Positions 8,830 through 17,003 of a stretch of 64,000 bases of DNA are shown in pieces. The position numbers were made by a program, and so were the translations under genes. The DNA is from an uncultured Bacilli bacterium (GTDB lineage Bacteria; Bacillota_I; Bacilli_A; RF39; UBA660). The stretch's first letter is position 1; each line of letters opens with the position of its first letter. Where the stretch lies: NCBI GenBank assembly GCA_934130165.1, contig CAKOXO010000005.1, positions 1 through 64,000 on the forward strand, given 5' to 3'. The notes below the pieces were generated by a model. It ran no database searches. It had not been told where the DNA came from and saw only the letters and a program-made list of their open reading frames with translations.

Positions 8830-9186
8830 ATGTCTAAAGATTTATTTAAAAAATTTGTAAGACTACATCCAGAATTAGGTAATAGTGTAATGGATAACAA
8901 AACAAGTTGGCAAAAATTATATGAATTATATGAAATGTATGGTGAAGAAAGTAATGTTTGGGATAAATATTTATCAACAAATAAAATAGTTGAGCAAACA
9001 AAATCAAATGAAACATCTTTTGGTGATTTAATAAATATGATAAGAAATGTTGATTTGGAGTCAGTTCAAAAGGGAGTAAATAACCTTCAAAAAACAATAG
9101 GATTACTTCAAGATATTGGTATAGGAACAAAGACTAAAACACCTAATTATGAACCAAGACCAATGTATAGATACTTTGATGATTAA
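8830..9186 (+). CDS. ylbD: YlbD-family protein
   Basis: 118 residues. Matches the YlbD family (spore-coat-associated in Bacillus) in the conserved LFKKFVRLHPELG...SWQKLYELYEMYGEESNVWDKY block and in the Tyr/Asp-rich tail (RPMYRYFDD). The reading frame extends upstream to 8785, but that lies in the parC terminator; ATG 8830 has AGGTGAT upstream. It is followed by ylbE with a 1-bp overlap, then ylbF and rsmD, the same order as in B. subtilis. Molecular role is poorly known; in Bacillus it is annotated as a putative coat protein. Confidence 0.85.
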   Translation: MSKDLFKKFVRLHPELGNSVMDNKTSWQKLYELYEMYGEESNVWDKYLSTNKIVEQTKSNETSFGDLINMIRNVDLESVQKGVNNLQKTIGLLQDIGIGTKTKTPNYEPRPMYRYFDD

Positions 9187-9407
9187 TGGATGTTAAAACA
9201 CAAATAATCATAAGAAGTAATCCTAATATTTATAAATATTTAAGAGAATATTCCTATTGGTATAAAATGCTTAATAGAAATCCAGAAAGTATTAAAGATC
9301 TAGAAATAGAGATGAAAAATAAATATAAATTAACTACCGAAGATAAATTAGAAAAAATTAATAATAGTATGAGCCTAATCAGAAGTTTTATGGATGTATT
9401 AAAATAA
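9186..9407 (+). CDS. ylbE: YlbE-family protein
   Basis: 73 residues. The pattern IRSNPNIYKYLREYSYWYKMLNRNPESIKDLEIEMKNKY matches the YlbE-like family (NP...R..P.WYR.L.R.P..). The ATG overlaps the ylbD stop (TAATG), so translation is coupled. The stop lies inside a 14-bp hairpin. Function unknown; position in the ylbD-E-F-rsmD cluster supports the name. Confidence 0.85.
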   Translation: MDVKTQIIIRSNPNIYKYLREYSYWYKMLNRNPESIKDLEIEMKNKYKLTTEDKLEKINNSMSLIRSFMDVLK

Positions 9408-9436
9408 AAGGAAATTGCTAAATTTCCTTTTATTTG
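9403..9436 (+). terminator. Hairpin terminator overlapping the ylbE stop
   Basis: A perfect 14-bp stem (9403-9416 with 9421-9434) and a GCTA loop, followed by a short T-rich tract. It contains the ylbE stop codon. Confidence 0.65.
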
Positions 9437-9443
9437 TTATACT
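9415..9443 (+). promoter_or_regulatory. Possible promoter for ylbF-rsmD
   Basis: TTGCTA (9415-9420), 17 bp, TATACT (9438-9443); it overlaps the preceding hairpin. The short distance to the ribosome-binding site makes it tentative. Confidence 0.4.
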
Positions 9444-9459
9444 TTAAAAGGTGAATAAT

Positions 9460-9753
9460 ATGGAAGAGTTATTGAACAGATTAGACAAATTAAAAAAAGA
9501 ACTAGATAATTTGCCTCTTTTTAAAGAACTTGATTTATGTAGACAAAATATCAGTAATAATAAAGAACTTGTAGAAAAAATAGAAAAATATAATTTAACA
9601 AAAAATAATAGTTTAAGGCTTGAAATTTATAGTTATAAAGAAATTCAAGAATATAAAGAAAAAGAAAATGAATTAAATTTAATGATATTAGAAATAAATA
9701 AGAAATTAAAAACCATTACTAATAAAAGGAGTTGTCATAATGAAAGTAATTAG
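9460..9753 (+). CDS. ylbF: YlbF/YmcA-family (RicF-like) protein
   Basis: 97 residues, helical (LLNRLDKLKKELDNLPLFKELDLCRQNI...). Fits the Com_YlbF family, whose Bacillus members form the RicA-RicF-RicT complex that affects RNase Y, competence and sporulation. It is shorter than B. subtilis YlbF (149 residues). ATG 9460 is preferred over GTG 9451, because AAAGGTG sits before it and the GTG coincides with the likely transcription start. The 3' end overlaps rsmD by 14 bp. The family call rests on both pattern and synteny. Confidence 0.75.
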   Translation: MEELLNRLDKLKKELDNLPLFKELDLCRQNISNNKELVEKIEKYNLTKNNSLRLEIYSYKEIQEYKEKENELNLMILEINKKLKTITNKRSCHNESN

Positions 9754-10282
9754 TGGTATTTTAAAGGGGAGAAAAATTGATGGGTATAATCTAGATGGCA
9801 CAAGACCTACAATGGATAGAGTAAAAGAAAGTCTTTTTGCAATGATTCAAAATTATATAGATGAAAGTATCTGTCTTGATTTATTTGCTGGTAGTGGTAA
9901 TCTAGGGATAGAAGCAATAAGTGAAGGCGCTAATTTTGTATACTTCAATGATAACAATAAAAAAGCTGTTGAAGTGATAAAAAGTAATATAAAGAATTTT
10001 AATATCATAGAAAAATCTAAAGTTTTAAATATGAATTATAAAAAAGTGCTAAATGAATTAAATGGTCAAAAAATAGATATAATATTTCTTGATCCTCCGT
10101 ATAAAACTAACTATATAGAGGAGAGTATAAAAATAATTAATTCTAATAATTTATTAAGTAATACTGGTATTATTGTATGTGAAAGCAGTGATTTAAATAA
10201 AATAATATATACTGATGATTTTCAAATTTTAAAAGAAAAGAAATATGGAGATAAGTGGGTAGTAATACTAGGAAAAATATGA
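9740..10282 (+). CDS. rsmD: 16S rRNA (guanine966-N2)-methyltransferase RsmD
   Basis: 180 residues, usual length. Transfers methyl from SAM to N2 of G966 in 16S rRNA during 30S assembly. The N-terminus MKVISGILKGRKI and GTRPTMDRVKESLFAMI are typical; motif I is DLFAGSGNLGIEAISEG; motif IV DPPY lies in IIFLDPPYKTNY. Start ATG has AGGAG upstream inside ylbF. Orthologous to B. subtilis ylbH. Confidence 0.95.
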   Translation: MKVISGILKGRKIDGYNLDGTRPTMDRVKESLFAMIQNYIDESICLDLFAGSGNLGIEAISEGANFVYFNDNNKKAVEVIKSNIKNFNIIEKSKVLNMNYKKVLNELNGQKIDIIFLDPPYKTNYIEESIKIINSNNLLSNTGIIVCESSDLNKIIYTDDFQILKEKKYGDKWVVILGKI

Positions 10283-10312
10283 TATTATTGTGATAATAGG
10301 GATAGTGATAGT

Positions 10313-11563
10313 GTGAGAAAATTAAATAATAAAGGCTTTGCTATAGGTACAATTTTATATGGTTTATTAATAGTAATGGTACTTCTTATGTCATTATTAA
10401 TGAGTACTATGGCATTTGGACGTAGCAATAGTAAAAAATATGTTGATGAAGTAATTGATAAACTAGAAATGAGATATGATACTCAAGGTAGATGTAATCT
10501 TGCCAGTGATAGCTTACAAATAATGGGATTGCCAGTTGGTGTAGAATGTAAATTATATGATTTAAGTAATAAAGAAATTGAATCAAGTAATAAATATTCC
10601 TGGACTATATATAACATATATAATCCAAACTACCCAACGCCAAAATTAACCACAACACCTAAATTAGATAATACTGAAAACATTTATTTAATAAATTTAC
10701 ATGTAACACTAATACCTACAAGCAGAAAATATAAACGTGCTACAGCAAATATAGAAAATATAAGGTTAAAAAAAATATCAGGTAATATAGATTTAAATGG
10801 AGAAAATTCTAATACAGGAATATTCAAATCAAAAAAAGAGTGTGGAGATCAATATAACAGGTGTGATGATAGTTGGATACCTATTACAGATAAACCAAAG
10901 AAAGATGAAACTGGATTTCTATTTTACAAAGTTAATGAAAATGAGTCTCTTCCTTTTTATGTTATTGATCAAGAAAAATCTAATGGTGATATTTATTTAA
11001 CACTAATTTCAGCAAAGGATATTACTCAGTCAATCTGGTATAGAGGTATTAATATAGCTGGACCAATAGCAGCAATGAATTCCCTTCAAAAAGCAACAGC
11101 ATCATGGAATAATGTTTCACAAAATTCATTTAATATGGGTGTAGACGAATTTAAAAATAACAAATTTACTGGGTGTAGTGATAATAAATGTACAAAAAAT
11201 ACATATACAAAAACTTTTTCTTCCCAAAAAGCTCGCTTGATTACAGTGCAAGAAGCAATGGATTTAGGTTGCAGATTTTGGAATGAAAGCAATTCACATG
11301 CGTCTTGCCCATTTTATTTGTATAACAATTTATTTTCATCTAAGAGTTATAATGGTACTAGTAATGATACAACAGCAGGGATAGGATATTGGACAATGAA
11401 TGCAGATAGCGAATATAAAAACAATGCTATAGCTATTTTTTCATCAGGTGATATTGGTGGTAAGAATGCACACACTGGATGTTATGATTCAAATGAATGT
11501 GGCACTAATGAACACGCTAAAGGAATAAGACCTGTTATAAAAATTAAATATACAGAAGATTAA
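10313..11563 (+). CDS. Surface protein with pilin-like N-terminus
   Basis: 416 residues from a GTG start. The N-terminus LNNKGFAIGTILYGLLIVMVLLMSLL resembles a type IV prepilin (class III) signal: short basic leader, KG^F cleavage site and hydrophobic helix. The residue expected to be Glu5 after cleavage is Thr. The remaining ~370 residues are extracytoplasmic, with Cys pairs (KKECGDQYNRCDDSW; FTGCSDNKCTK; GCYDSNECG) and a C-terminal region ending GIRPVIKI, a motif I associate with large families of uncharacterised Firmicutes surface proteins. No anchor at the C-terminus. Probably exported; whether PilD/ComC processes it is unknown. Confidence 0.6.
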   Translation: MRKLNNKGFAIGTILYGLLIVMVLLMSLLMSTMAFGRSNSKKYVDEVIDKLEMRYDTQGRCNLASDSLQIMGLPVGVECKLYDLSNKEIESSNKYSWTIYNIYNPNYPTPKLTTTPKLDNTENIYLINLHVTLIPTSRKYKRATANIENIRLKKISGNIDLNGENSNTGIFKSKKECGDQYNRCDDSWIPITDKPKKDETGFLFYKVNENESLPFYVIDQEKSNGDIYLTLISAKDITQSIWYRGINIAGPIAAMNSLQKATASWNNVSQNSFNMGVDEFKNNKFTGCSDNKCTKNTYTKTFSSQKARLITVQEAMDLGCRFWNESNSHASCPFYLYNNLFSSKSYNGTSNDTTAGIGYWTMNADSEYKNNAIAIFSSGDIGGKNAHTGCYDSNECGTNEHAKGIRPVIKIKYTED

Positions 11564-11568
11564 ATTAA

Positions 11569-11596
11569 TTAGCACTTTGGTATTGACAAGTGCTAA
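11569..11596. promoter_or_regulatory. CIRCE-like inverted repeat overlapping the hrcA -35 box
   Basis: ttagcactt (11569-11577), 10-nt spacer, aagtgctaa (11588-11596), followed by a T run. It reads both as a terminator for the gene at 10313 and as a second HrcA-type operator half-sequence pair; it overlaps TTGACA. Confidence 0.6.
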
Positions 11597-11612
11597 TTTT
11601 TTGTCATATAAT
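11583..11612 (+). promoter_or_regulatory. Sigma-A promoter of hrcA-grpE-dnaK operon
   Basis: Consensus TTGACA (11583-11588), 18-bp spacer, consensus TATAAT (11607-11612), five bases upstream of CIRCE. Confidence 0.88.
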
Positions 11613-11616
11613 ACAG

Positions 11617-11643
11617 TTAGCACTCATAAAATAATAGTGCTAG
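11617..11643 (+). promoter_or_regulatory. CIRCE operator (HrcA binding site)
   Basis: TTAGCACTC (11617-11625), 9-nt spacer, TAGTGCTAG (11635-11643). It matches the CIRCE consensus TTAGCACTC-N9-GAGTGCTAA except at the outer bases of the right arm. It covers the transcription start, so HrcA binding would block initiation. Confidence 0.93.
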
Positions 11644-11653
11644 GAGGTGTAGA

Positions 11654-12652
11654 ATGTTAACTAAAAGACAAGAAGATATTCTAAAGCTGATAGTTGAACA
11701 TTATATTAAACTAGCAAAACCAATTGGTTCAAAATTAATTTGTAAAAAATTAAAGTGTTCAAGTGCTACAGTGAGAAATGAAATGGCAACACTTGAAAAT
11801 GTTGGACTTTTGGAAAAAACACATACTTCCTCTGGTAGAATTCCTAGTGAAGAAGGTTACAGATATTATGTTGATAATCTAATGGAATTAAAAAAAATGA
11901 ATGCTGAAGATATGCTGAAGCTTCAAATGATATTTAGAAATCAGCAATTACCGTTAGCAGATTGTATTACCAAAAGTTTACAAATAATATCTGATATGAC
12001 TAGTTATGCAACTATAGCTTTAGGAACAAATTCACATGAAAATTTACTTAAACAAATTGAAGCAGTCCCAATCGATGAAAATAATATAGTTGTAATTGTA
12101 ATTACAGATAAAGGTCATGTAGAACACAAAGAAATGAGATTGGAAGATATTTCTTTGGAAGAAATTAAAAAAACAGTTAACTTAATTAATAATCTTATAA
12201 TAGGAACTCCAATAGATGAGGTTAGTGCTAAACTAGAATATGAAGTAAAACCTATAATAGGAAAATATGTAGTTCAACATGAACAATTATATAATGCTTT
12301 CTACAACGTATTTTCTGATTTTTCGACTAAAAATAGTGATATAAATATAGTTGGTCGTACAAAATTCTTGGAACAACCTGAATTTGGAAATATTGAAAAA
12401 ATTAAAAATATTTTTAATAAGTTGGATGATAGTGAAACTTTAAGAGAAATTAGAGAAGATGGAGATAATAATATTAAAGTATTCATTGGTAGTGAAAATA
12501 ATATTGATGATGATGTTACTGTTATTAAAACTAAATTCACTAATGGATTAGAGGAAGGAACTATTGCTATTGTAGGACCTAAGAGAATGGATTATGAAAG
12601 AGTTGTTTCAATGTTGGAATTTTTAAAAGAAAATATAGAAAGTGATAATTAA
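11654..12652 (+). CDS. hrcA: Heat-inducible transcription repressor HrcA
   Basis: 332 residues. Binds CIRCE and represses the dnaK operon at normal temperature; its folding depends on GroEL in studied species. N-terminal winged helix (TKRQEDILKLIVEHYIKLAKPIGSK; SSATVRNEMATLENVGLLEKTHTSSGRIPSEEGYRYYVD) and a GAF-like C-terminal domain. RBS GGAGGTG overlaps the end of CIRCE. First gene of hrcA-grpE-dnaK-pepF-dnaJ. Confidence 0.96.
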   Translation: MLTKRQEDILKLIVEHYIKLAKPIGSKLICKKLKCSSATVRNEMATLENVGLLEKTHTSSGRIPSEEGYRYYVDNLMELKKMNAEDMLKLQMIFRNQQLPLADCITKSLQIISDMTSYATIALGTNSHENLLKQIEAVPIDENNIVVIVITDKGHVEHKEMRLEDISLEEIKKTVNLINNLIIGTPIDEVSAKLEYEVKPIIGKYVVQHEQLYNAFYNVFSDFSTKNSDINIVGRTKFLEQPEFGNIEKIKNIFNKLDDSETLREIREDGDNNIKVFIGSENNIDDDVTVIKTKFTNGLEEGTIAIVGPKRMDYERVVSMLEFLKENIESDN

Positions 12653-12665
12653 AAGAGGTGAAGAG

Positions 12666-13283
12666 ATGACGGAAGAAAAAAAGATAAAAGAAGAAAAAAT
12701 AGAAGAGTGCAAATGTGATGATAAGAAAGATAATAAAGAACATCATAAATGTGAATGTCATAATAAAAAGGAACATAAAAAAGATAAATGTGAGTGTAAG
12801 AATAAAAAAACTGATGAATTAGAAAAAGAAAAGGAACAACTGCTAAAACAGGTTTCTGATCTAACAGAAAAAATAAAACTTACGCAAGCAGAATTAATTA
12901 ATTATCGTAAAAGAAAAGATGAAGAAGTTAGTAATTTTAAGAGATTTTGTAATCAAGATATAATTGCTGAACTTATTCCAATTATAGATAATTTTGAAAG
13001 AGCTATTAGTTTGGATGACAATGACTTAACTGATGAGTTATCTAAATTCTTAGCTGGATTTAAGATGATGTATGCATCACTTATGGAAGTTTTAAAGAAA
13101 TTTGGTGTTGAAGAAATATCTCGTCAAGGAGAAATCTTTGATGCTAATTTAGAAGAAGCTTTAATGACTGATAACTTAGATGAATATGAAGAAGATGCAG
13201 TTACTGAAGTTTTATTAAAAGGATATAAACTTAATGGTAGGGTAATAAGACCTGCCTCAGTTAAAATAAATAAGAAAGATTAA
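12666..13283 (+). CDS. grpE: Nucleotide exchange factor GrpE with Cys/His-rich N-terminal extension
   Basis: 205 residues. Releases ADP from DnaK. The long N-terminal helix (ELEKEKEQLLKQVSDLTEKIK...) and the C-terminal beta domain (FGVEEISRQGEIFDANLEEALMT...VTEVLLKGYKLNGRVIRPASVKI) are typical of GrpE. Unusual: residues 15-44 contain three CxC motifs (C15/C17, C29/C31, C42/C44) interleaved with His26, 27, 32 and 37, in an otherwise Lys/Glu-rich tail; this could bind metal. ATG 12666 with GAGGTGA is preferred to a GTG at 12642 inside hrcA. Confidence 0.93.
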   Translation: MTEEKKIKEEKIEECKCDDKKDNKEHHKCECHNKKEHKKDKCECKNKKTDELEKEKEQLLKQVSDLTEKIKLTQAELINYRKRKDEEVSNFKRFCNQDIIAELIPIIDNFERAISLDDNDLTDELSKFLAGFKMMYASLMEVLKKFGVEEISRQGEIFDANLEEALMTDNLDEYEEDAVTEVLLKGYKLNGRVIRPASVKINKKD

Positions 13284-13300
13284 ATAAAGGAGAGATAAAT

Positions 13301-15127
13301 ATGAGTAAAATAATAGGTATTGATTTAGGTACAACAAATTCATGTTGTGCAGTATTGGAAGCTGGAGCACCAAAGGTAATTCCTAATCCAGAAGGAGGAA
13401 GAACTACACCTTCAGTTGTAGCATTTAAAAAAGGAGAACGTATCGTTGGTGATGCTGCTAAACGTCAAGCATTAACTAACCCAAATACTATTTCATCAAT
13501 TAAAAGATTGATGGGTAGTGGAGATAAAGTAGAAGCAGAAGGTAAAGAATATACACCAGAAGAAATTTCTGCAATGATTTTATCTTATATTAAAGATTAT
13601 GCTGAAAGTTATTTAGGAGAAAAAGTAGATAAAGCAGTTATTACTGTACCTGCATACTTTAACGATAGTCAAAGACAAGCAACTAAAAATGCTGGTAAGA
13701 TTGCTGGACTTGAAGTAGAAAGAATTATTAATGAACCAACTGCTGCTGCACTAGCTTATGGTCTTGAAAAAGATGAAGGTCAAACAATTTTAGTATATGA
13801 CCTTGGTGGTGGAACATTTGATGTTTCAATTCTTGAATTAGGTGATGGTGTATTTGAAGTTAAGTCTACTAATGGTAACAATAAATTAGGTGGAGATGAC
13901 TTTGATAAAGCTATTATTGATTATTTAGTAAAAGAATTTAAACATGAAAATAGCGTTGATTTAAGTAAAGATAAAATGGCGATGCAAAGGCTTAAAGAAG
14001 CTGCAGAAAAAGCTAAAAAAGATTTATCAGGAGTTCTATCAACTCAAATTTCTGCACCGTTTATTGCTAAAGGAGACGATGGAGAACCTCTACATCTAGA
14101 TATGACTTTAACAAGAGCTAAATTTGAAGATTTGATTCGTGATTTAGTAGAATCTACTCTAGATCCTGTTAAAAAAGCATTAAAAGATGCTAAAATGAAA
14201 AAAGAAGATATCGATAAGGTAATATTTGTTGGTGGATCTACTCGTATTCCAATGGTATATGATTTAATTACTAAAGAATTAGGAAAAGAACCATCTCGTG
14301 AAGTTAACCCTGATGAAGTAGTTGCTATGGGTGCTGCTATTCAAGGTGGAGTTTTAACAGGAGATGTTAATGATATAGTATTACTTGATGTTACACCATT
14401 ATCACTAGGTATTGAAACATTAGGTGGAGTTATGACTACATTAATTCCAAGAAATACTACAATTCCAACATCTAAGAGTGAAGTTTTCTCAACTGCTGCA
14501 GATAATCAACCTGCTGTTGATATTCATGTATTACAAGGTGAAAGACCAATGGCTCAAGATAATAAAACTTTAGGAAGATTTCAATTAACTAATATTCCAC
14601 CAGCACCACGTGGAGTACCACAAATCGAAGTTAAATTTGATATTGATGCTAATGGTATAGTTAATGTTACTGCTAAAGATTTAGGAACAAACAAAGAACA
14701 ATCAATTACAATTACATCTAATACTACTTTAACTGATGAAGAAATTGAAAAAATGATGAAAGAAGCTGAAGCTAATAAGGCAGAAGATGATAAGAAGAAA
14801 GAAGAAGCTGAAGTTAAAAACGAAGCTGAACAATTAGTATTCCAATCAGAAAAAGCTATTAAAGATTTAGGTGATAAGGCTGATAAAAAAGAAGTTAAAG
14901 AAGTAGAAGAATTAGTAAAAGATTTAAAAGAAGCTTTAACAAAAGATGATATAGAAGATATTAAGAAAAAGAAAGATAAACTTAATGAAAAAGCTATGGG
15001 ATTAGCTGCAAAAGTTTATGAACAAGCAAATAAAGAAAGACAAGAAGCTAGTGAAAAGGATGCTAGTGAAGATAAAAAATCTGATAAAAACGATGATGTA
15101 GCAGACGCTGATTATGAAGAAAAATAA
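13301..15127 (+). CDS. dnaK: Molecular chaperone DnaK (Hsp70)
   Basis: 608 residues, full length. ATP-dependent chaperone. Nucleotide-binding domain signatures GIDLGTTNSCCAV, VYDLGGGTFDVSIL and VIFVGGSTRIPMV; the linker DVTPLSLGIET; the substrate domain (NTTIPTSKSEVFSTA...VLQGERPMAQDNKTLGRF) and an acidic lid tail (EKDASEDKKSDKNDD). It lacks the extra NBD loop of Gram-negative DnaK, as expected for Firmicutes. RBS AAGGAGAG. Expressed from the CIRCE-controlled promoter. Confidence 0.98.
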   Translation: MSKIIGIDLGTTNSCCAVLEAGAPKVIPNPEGGRTTPSVVAFKKGERIVGDAAKRQALTNPNTISSIKRLMGSGDKVEAEGKEYTPEEISAMILSYIKDYAESYLGEKVDKAVITVPAYFNDSQRQATKNAGKIAGLEVERIINEPTAAALAYGLEKDEGQTILVYDLGGGTFDVSILELGDGVFEVKSTNGNNKLGGDDFDKAIIDYLVKEFKHENSVDLSKDKMAMQRLKEAAEKAKKDLSGVLSTQISAPFIAKGDDGEPLHLDMTLTRAKFEDLIRDLVESTLDPVKKALKDAKMKKEDIDKVIFVGGSTRIPMVYDLITKELGKEPSREVNPDEVVAMGAAIQGGVLTGDVNDIVLLDVTPLSLGIETLGGVMTTLIPRNTTIPTSKSEVFSTAADNQPAVDIHVLQGERPMAQDNKTLGRFQLTNIPPAPRGVPQIEVKFDIDANGIVNVTAKDLGTNKEQSITITSNTTLTDEEIEKMMKEAEANKAEDDKKKEEAEVKNEAEQLVFQSEKAIKDLGDKADKKEVKEVEELVKDLKEALTKDDIEDIKKKKDKLNEKAMGLAAKVYEQANKERQEASEKDASEDKKSDKNDDVADADYEEK

Positions 15128-15142
15128 TAATAAGTAACATAA

Positions 15143-15172
15143 GTGAAGTTCTAGGAAACTAGAACTTTTCAC
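15143..15172 (+). terminator. Hairpin between dnaK and pepF (attenuator or processing site)
   Basis: aagttctag (15146-15154) pairs with ctagaactt (15159-15167) with a GAAA tetraloop; outer gtga/tcac can extend it. There is no long T run, so it may be a partial terminator or a stabilising/processing hairpin that sets dnaK above pepF-dnaJ. Confidence 0.5.
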
Positions 15173-15192
15173 TGATATATGAAAGGATAATT

Positions 15193-16992
15193 ATGGAAAT
15201 ACTAACACGTAAAGAAATAAAAAAAGAAGATAAATGGAATATAGATGCGGTATATGGAAGTATTGAAGAATTTAATAATGATGTAGACTTATTAGAAAAA
15301 GAGTTAGATAAACTTGTCTATATGGAGAAAAATTTTCTTTCTAATTCAAAAGAATTTAGTAATTTTTTTATTCAGGATGAGAAAGTATCAAGATTACTTG
15401 AAAAACTTTATATTTACGCTAATTGTAAAAATGATGAGGATAAGGGAAATAGTGTGTATCAAGAATTAAAGGGAAAAATAATTAATTTATTTGCTCTTTA
15501 CAATGAAAAGACATCATCTGTTATTCCTAAAATTATACAAGAAGATACTGAAACTATTAATAGATATGTTTTAGAACAAGAGTCATTAAAACCATATAAA
15601 CACTTCTTTGAAACTATTATCAATAGAAAAATTCATACTTTAGATGAAAAAGTAGAAAAAGTATTATCTATGTATCAGCCAGTTTTATCAGCCTCTGGTC
15701 AAACATCATCATATCTAACAAATGCAGATTTGAAGCTAGGGATGATTAAGGATGAAGATGGTAATGATGTTTCCTTAACAGAAGCAAATTACTCTACTTA
15801 TATAAAATCACCTAATAGAGATGTTAGAAAACAAGCATTTAAGAATTTGTATTCTGCATATAGTGGAGTTATTAATACTTTGTCATCAACATATTCAACT
15901 ACTGTTAATATGGATTCTATAACCGCAAAACTTAGAAATTATGATAATTCTATTTCAATGTATTTAAATCCTAATAAAATACCAATTGAATTATATAATA
16001 ATTTAATTAGTGTTGTAAGAAATAATTTAGATACTTTGTATGATTATTATGACTTAAAGAAAGATATTTTGAATTTAGATGAATTTCATTTATATGACTC
16101 ATATGCTAAAGTAATAAAGGATAATGATAGAAAGTATACTTTTGATGAAGCAAAAGATATTGTTATTAAAGCTTTAAGTGTTTATGGTGATGAGTATATT
16201 AATGTATTAAAAACGGCTTTTTCTGATGGTTGGATAGATAAATATCCTAATAAGGGTAAAAAGTCAGGTGCATACTCTACGGGTAGTGTTGATACAATGC
16301 CTTATGTATTATTAAACTTTACTGGTGATTATAACGATGTTTCAACACTTGCTCATGAATTAGGTCATTCTATGCATTCATATTTTACAGTGAAAAATAA
16401 TCCATATATAACTGCAGATTATCCTATCTTTTTAGCAGAAATCGCATCAACTACTAATGAATTATTATTGAGTCATTATATGTATGAACATTCTACAAGT
16501 AAAGATGAAAAATTGTCTATTTTAAATGAAAAACTTGATTTATTTAAAGCAACAATTTATCGTCAAACCATGTTTGCTGAATTTGAAAAAAATGCTCATG
16601 ATTATGTTGATAGTGGCAATATTCTAACGAAAGATTATTTAGATGATATGTATTATGATTTAAATAAAACATATTTTGGACCCAATGTAGTTATAGATGA
16701 AGATATAAAATATGAATGGGCTAGAATTCCACATTTCTATACTCCATTTTACGTATATCAATATGCTACAAGTTTATCTATTTCATGTTATGTAGCTTTA
16801 AATATTATCAATAAAACTCCTGGATTTGTTGAAAAATATTTAGAATTTTTACAATCAGGCGGAAGGGATTATCCTTTAGAAGTTTTGAAAATTATTGATG
16901 TTGATTTAAAAGATACTAAAGTATTTGAAAGTGCTTTGAAAGATTTTAAAAACACATTAGATGAATTTAAAAAAAATTATTATGAGAAGTAG
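15193..16992 (+). CDS. pepF: Oligoendopeptidase F (M3 family)
   Basis: 599 residues. Zinc metallopeptidase cleaving short peptides in the cytoplasm. The zinc-binding HExxH is in STLAHELGHSMHSYF, with the third ligand region IFLAEIASTTNELLLS about 25 residues later. The N-terminal all-helical domain (KWNIDAVYGSIEEFNNDVDLLEKEL) and YMLNPNK/PFYVYQYATSLS blocks fit PepF. It lies between dnaK and dnaJ, 12 bp before dnaJ, so it probably shares heat-shock control. Confidence 0.94.
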   Translation: MEILTRKEIKKEDKWNIDAVYGSIEEFNNDVDLLEKELDKLVYMEKNFLSNSKEFSNFFIQDEKVSRLLEKLYIYANCKNDEDKGNSVYQELKGKIINLFALYNEKTSSVIPKIIQEDTETINRYVLEQESLKPYKHFFETIINRKIHTLDEKVEKVLSMYQPVLSASGQTSSYLTNADLKLGMIKDEDGNDVSLTEANYSTYIKSPNRDVRKQAFKNLYSAYSGVINTLSSTYSTTVNMDSITAKLRNYDNSISMYLNPNKIPIELYNNLISVVRNNLDTLYDYYDLKKDILNLDEFHLYDSYAKVIKDNDRKYTFDEAKDIVIKALSVYGDEYINVLKTAFSDGWIDKYPNKGKKSGAYSTGSVDTMPYVLLNFTGDYNDVSTLAHELGHSMHSYFTVKNNPYITADYPIFLAEIASTTNELLLSHYMYEHSTSKDEKLSILNEKLDLFKATIYRQTMFAEFEKNAHDYVDSGNILTKDYLDDMYYDLNKTYFGPNVVIDEDIKYEWARIPHFYTPFYVYQYATSLSISCYVALNIINKTPGFVEKYLEFLQSGGRDYPLEVLKIIDVDLKDTKVFESALKDFKNTLDEFKKNYYEK

Positions 16993-17003
16993 GAGGTATA
17001 AAA

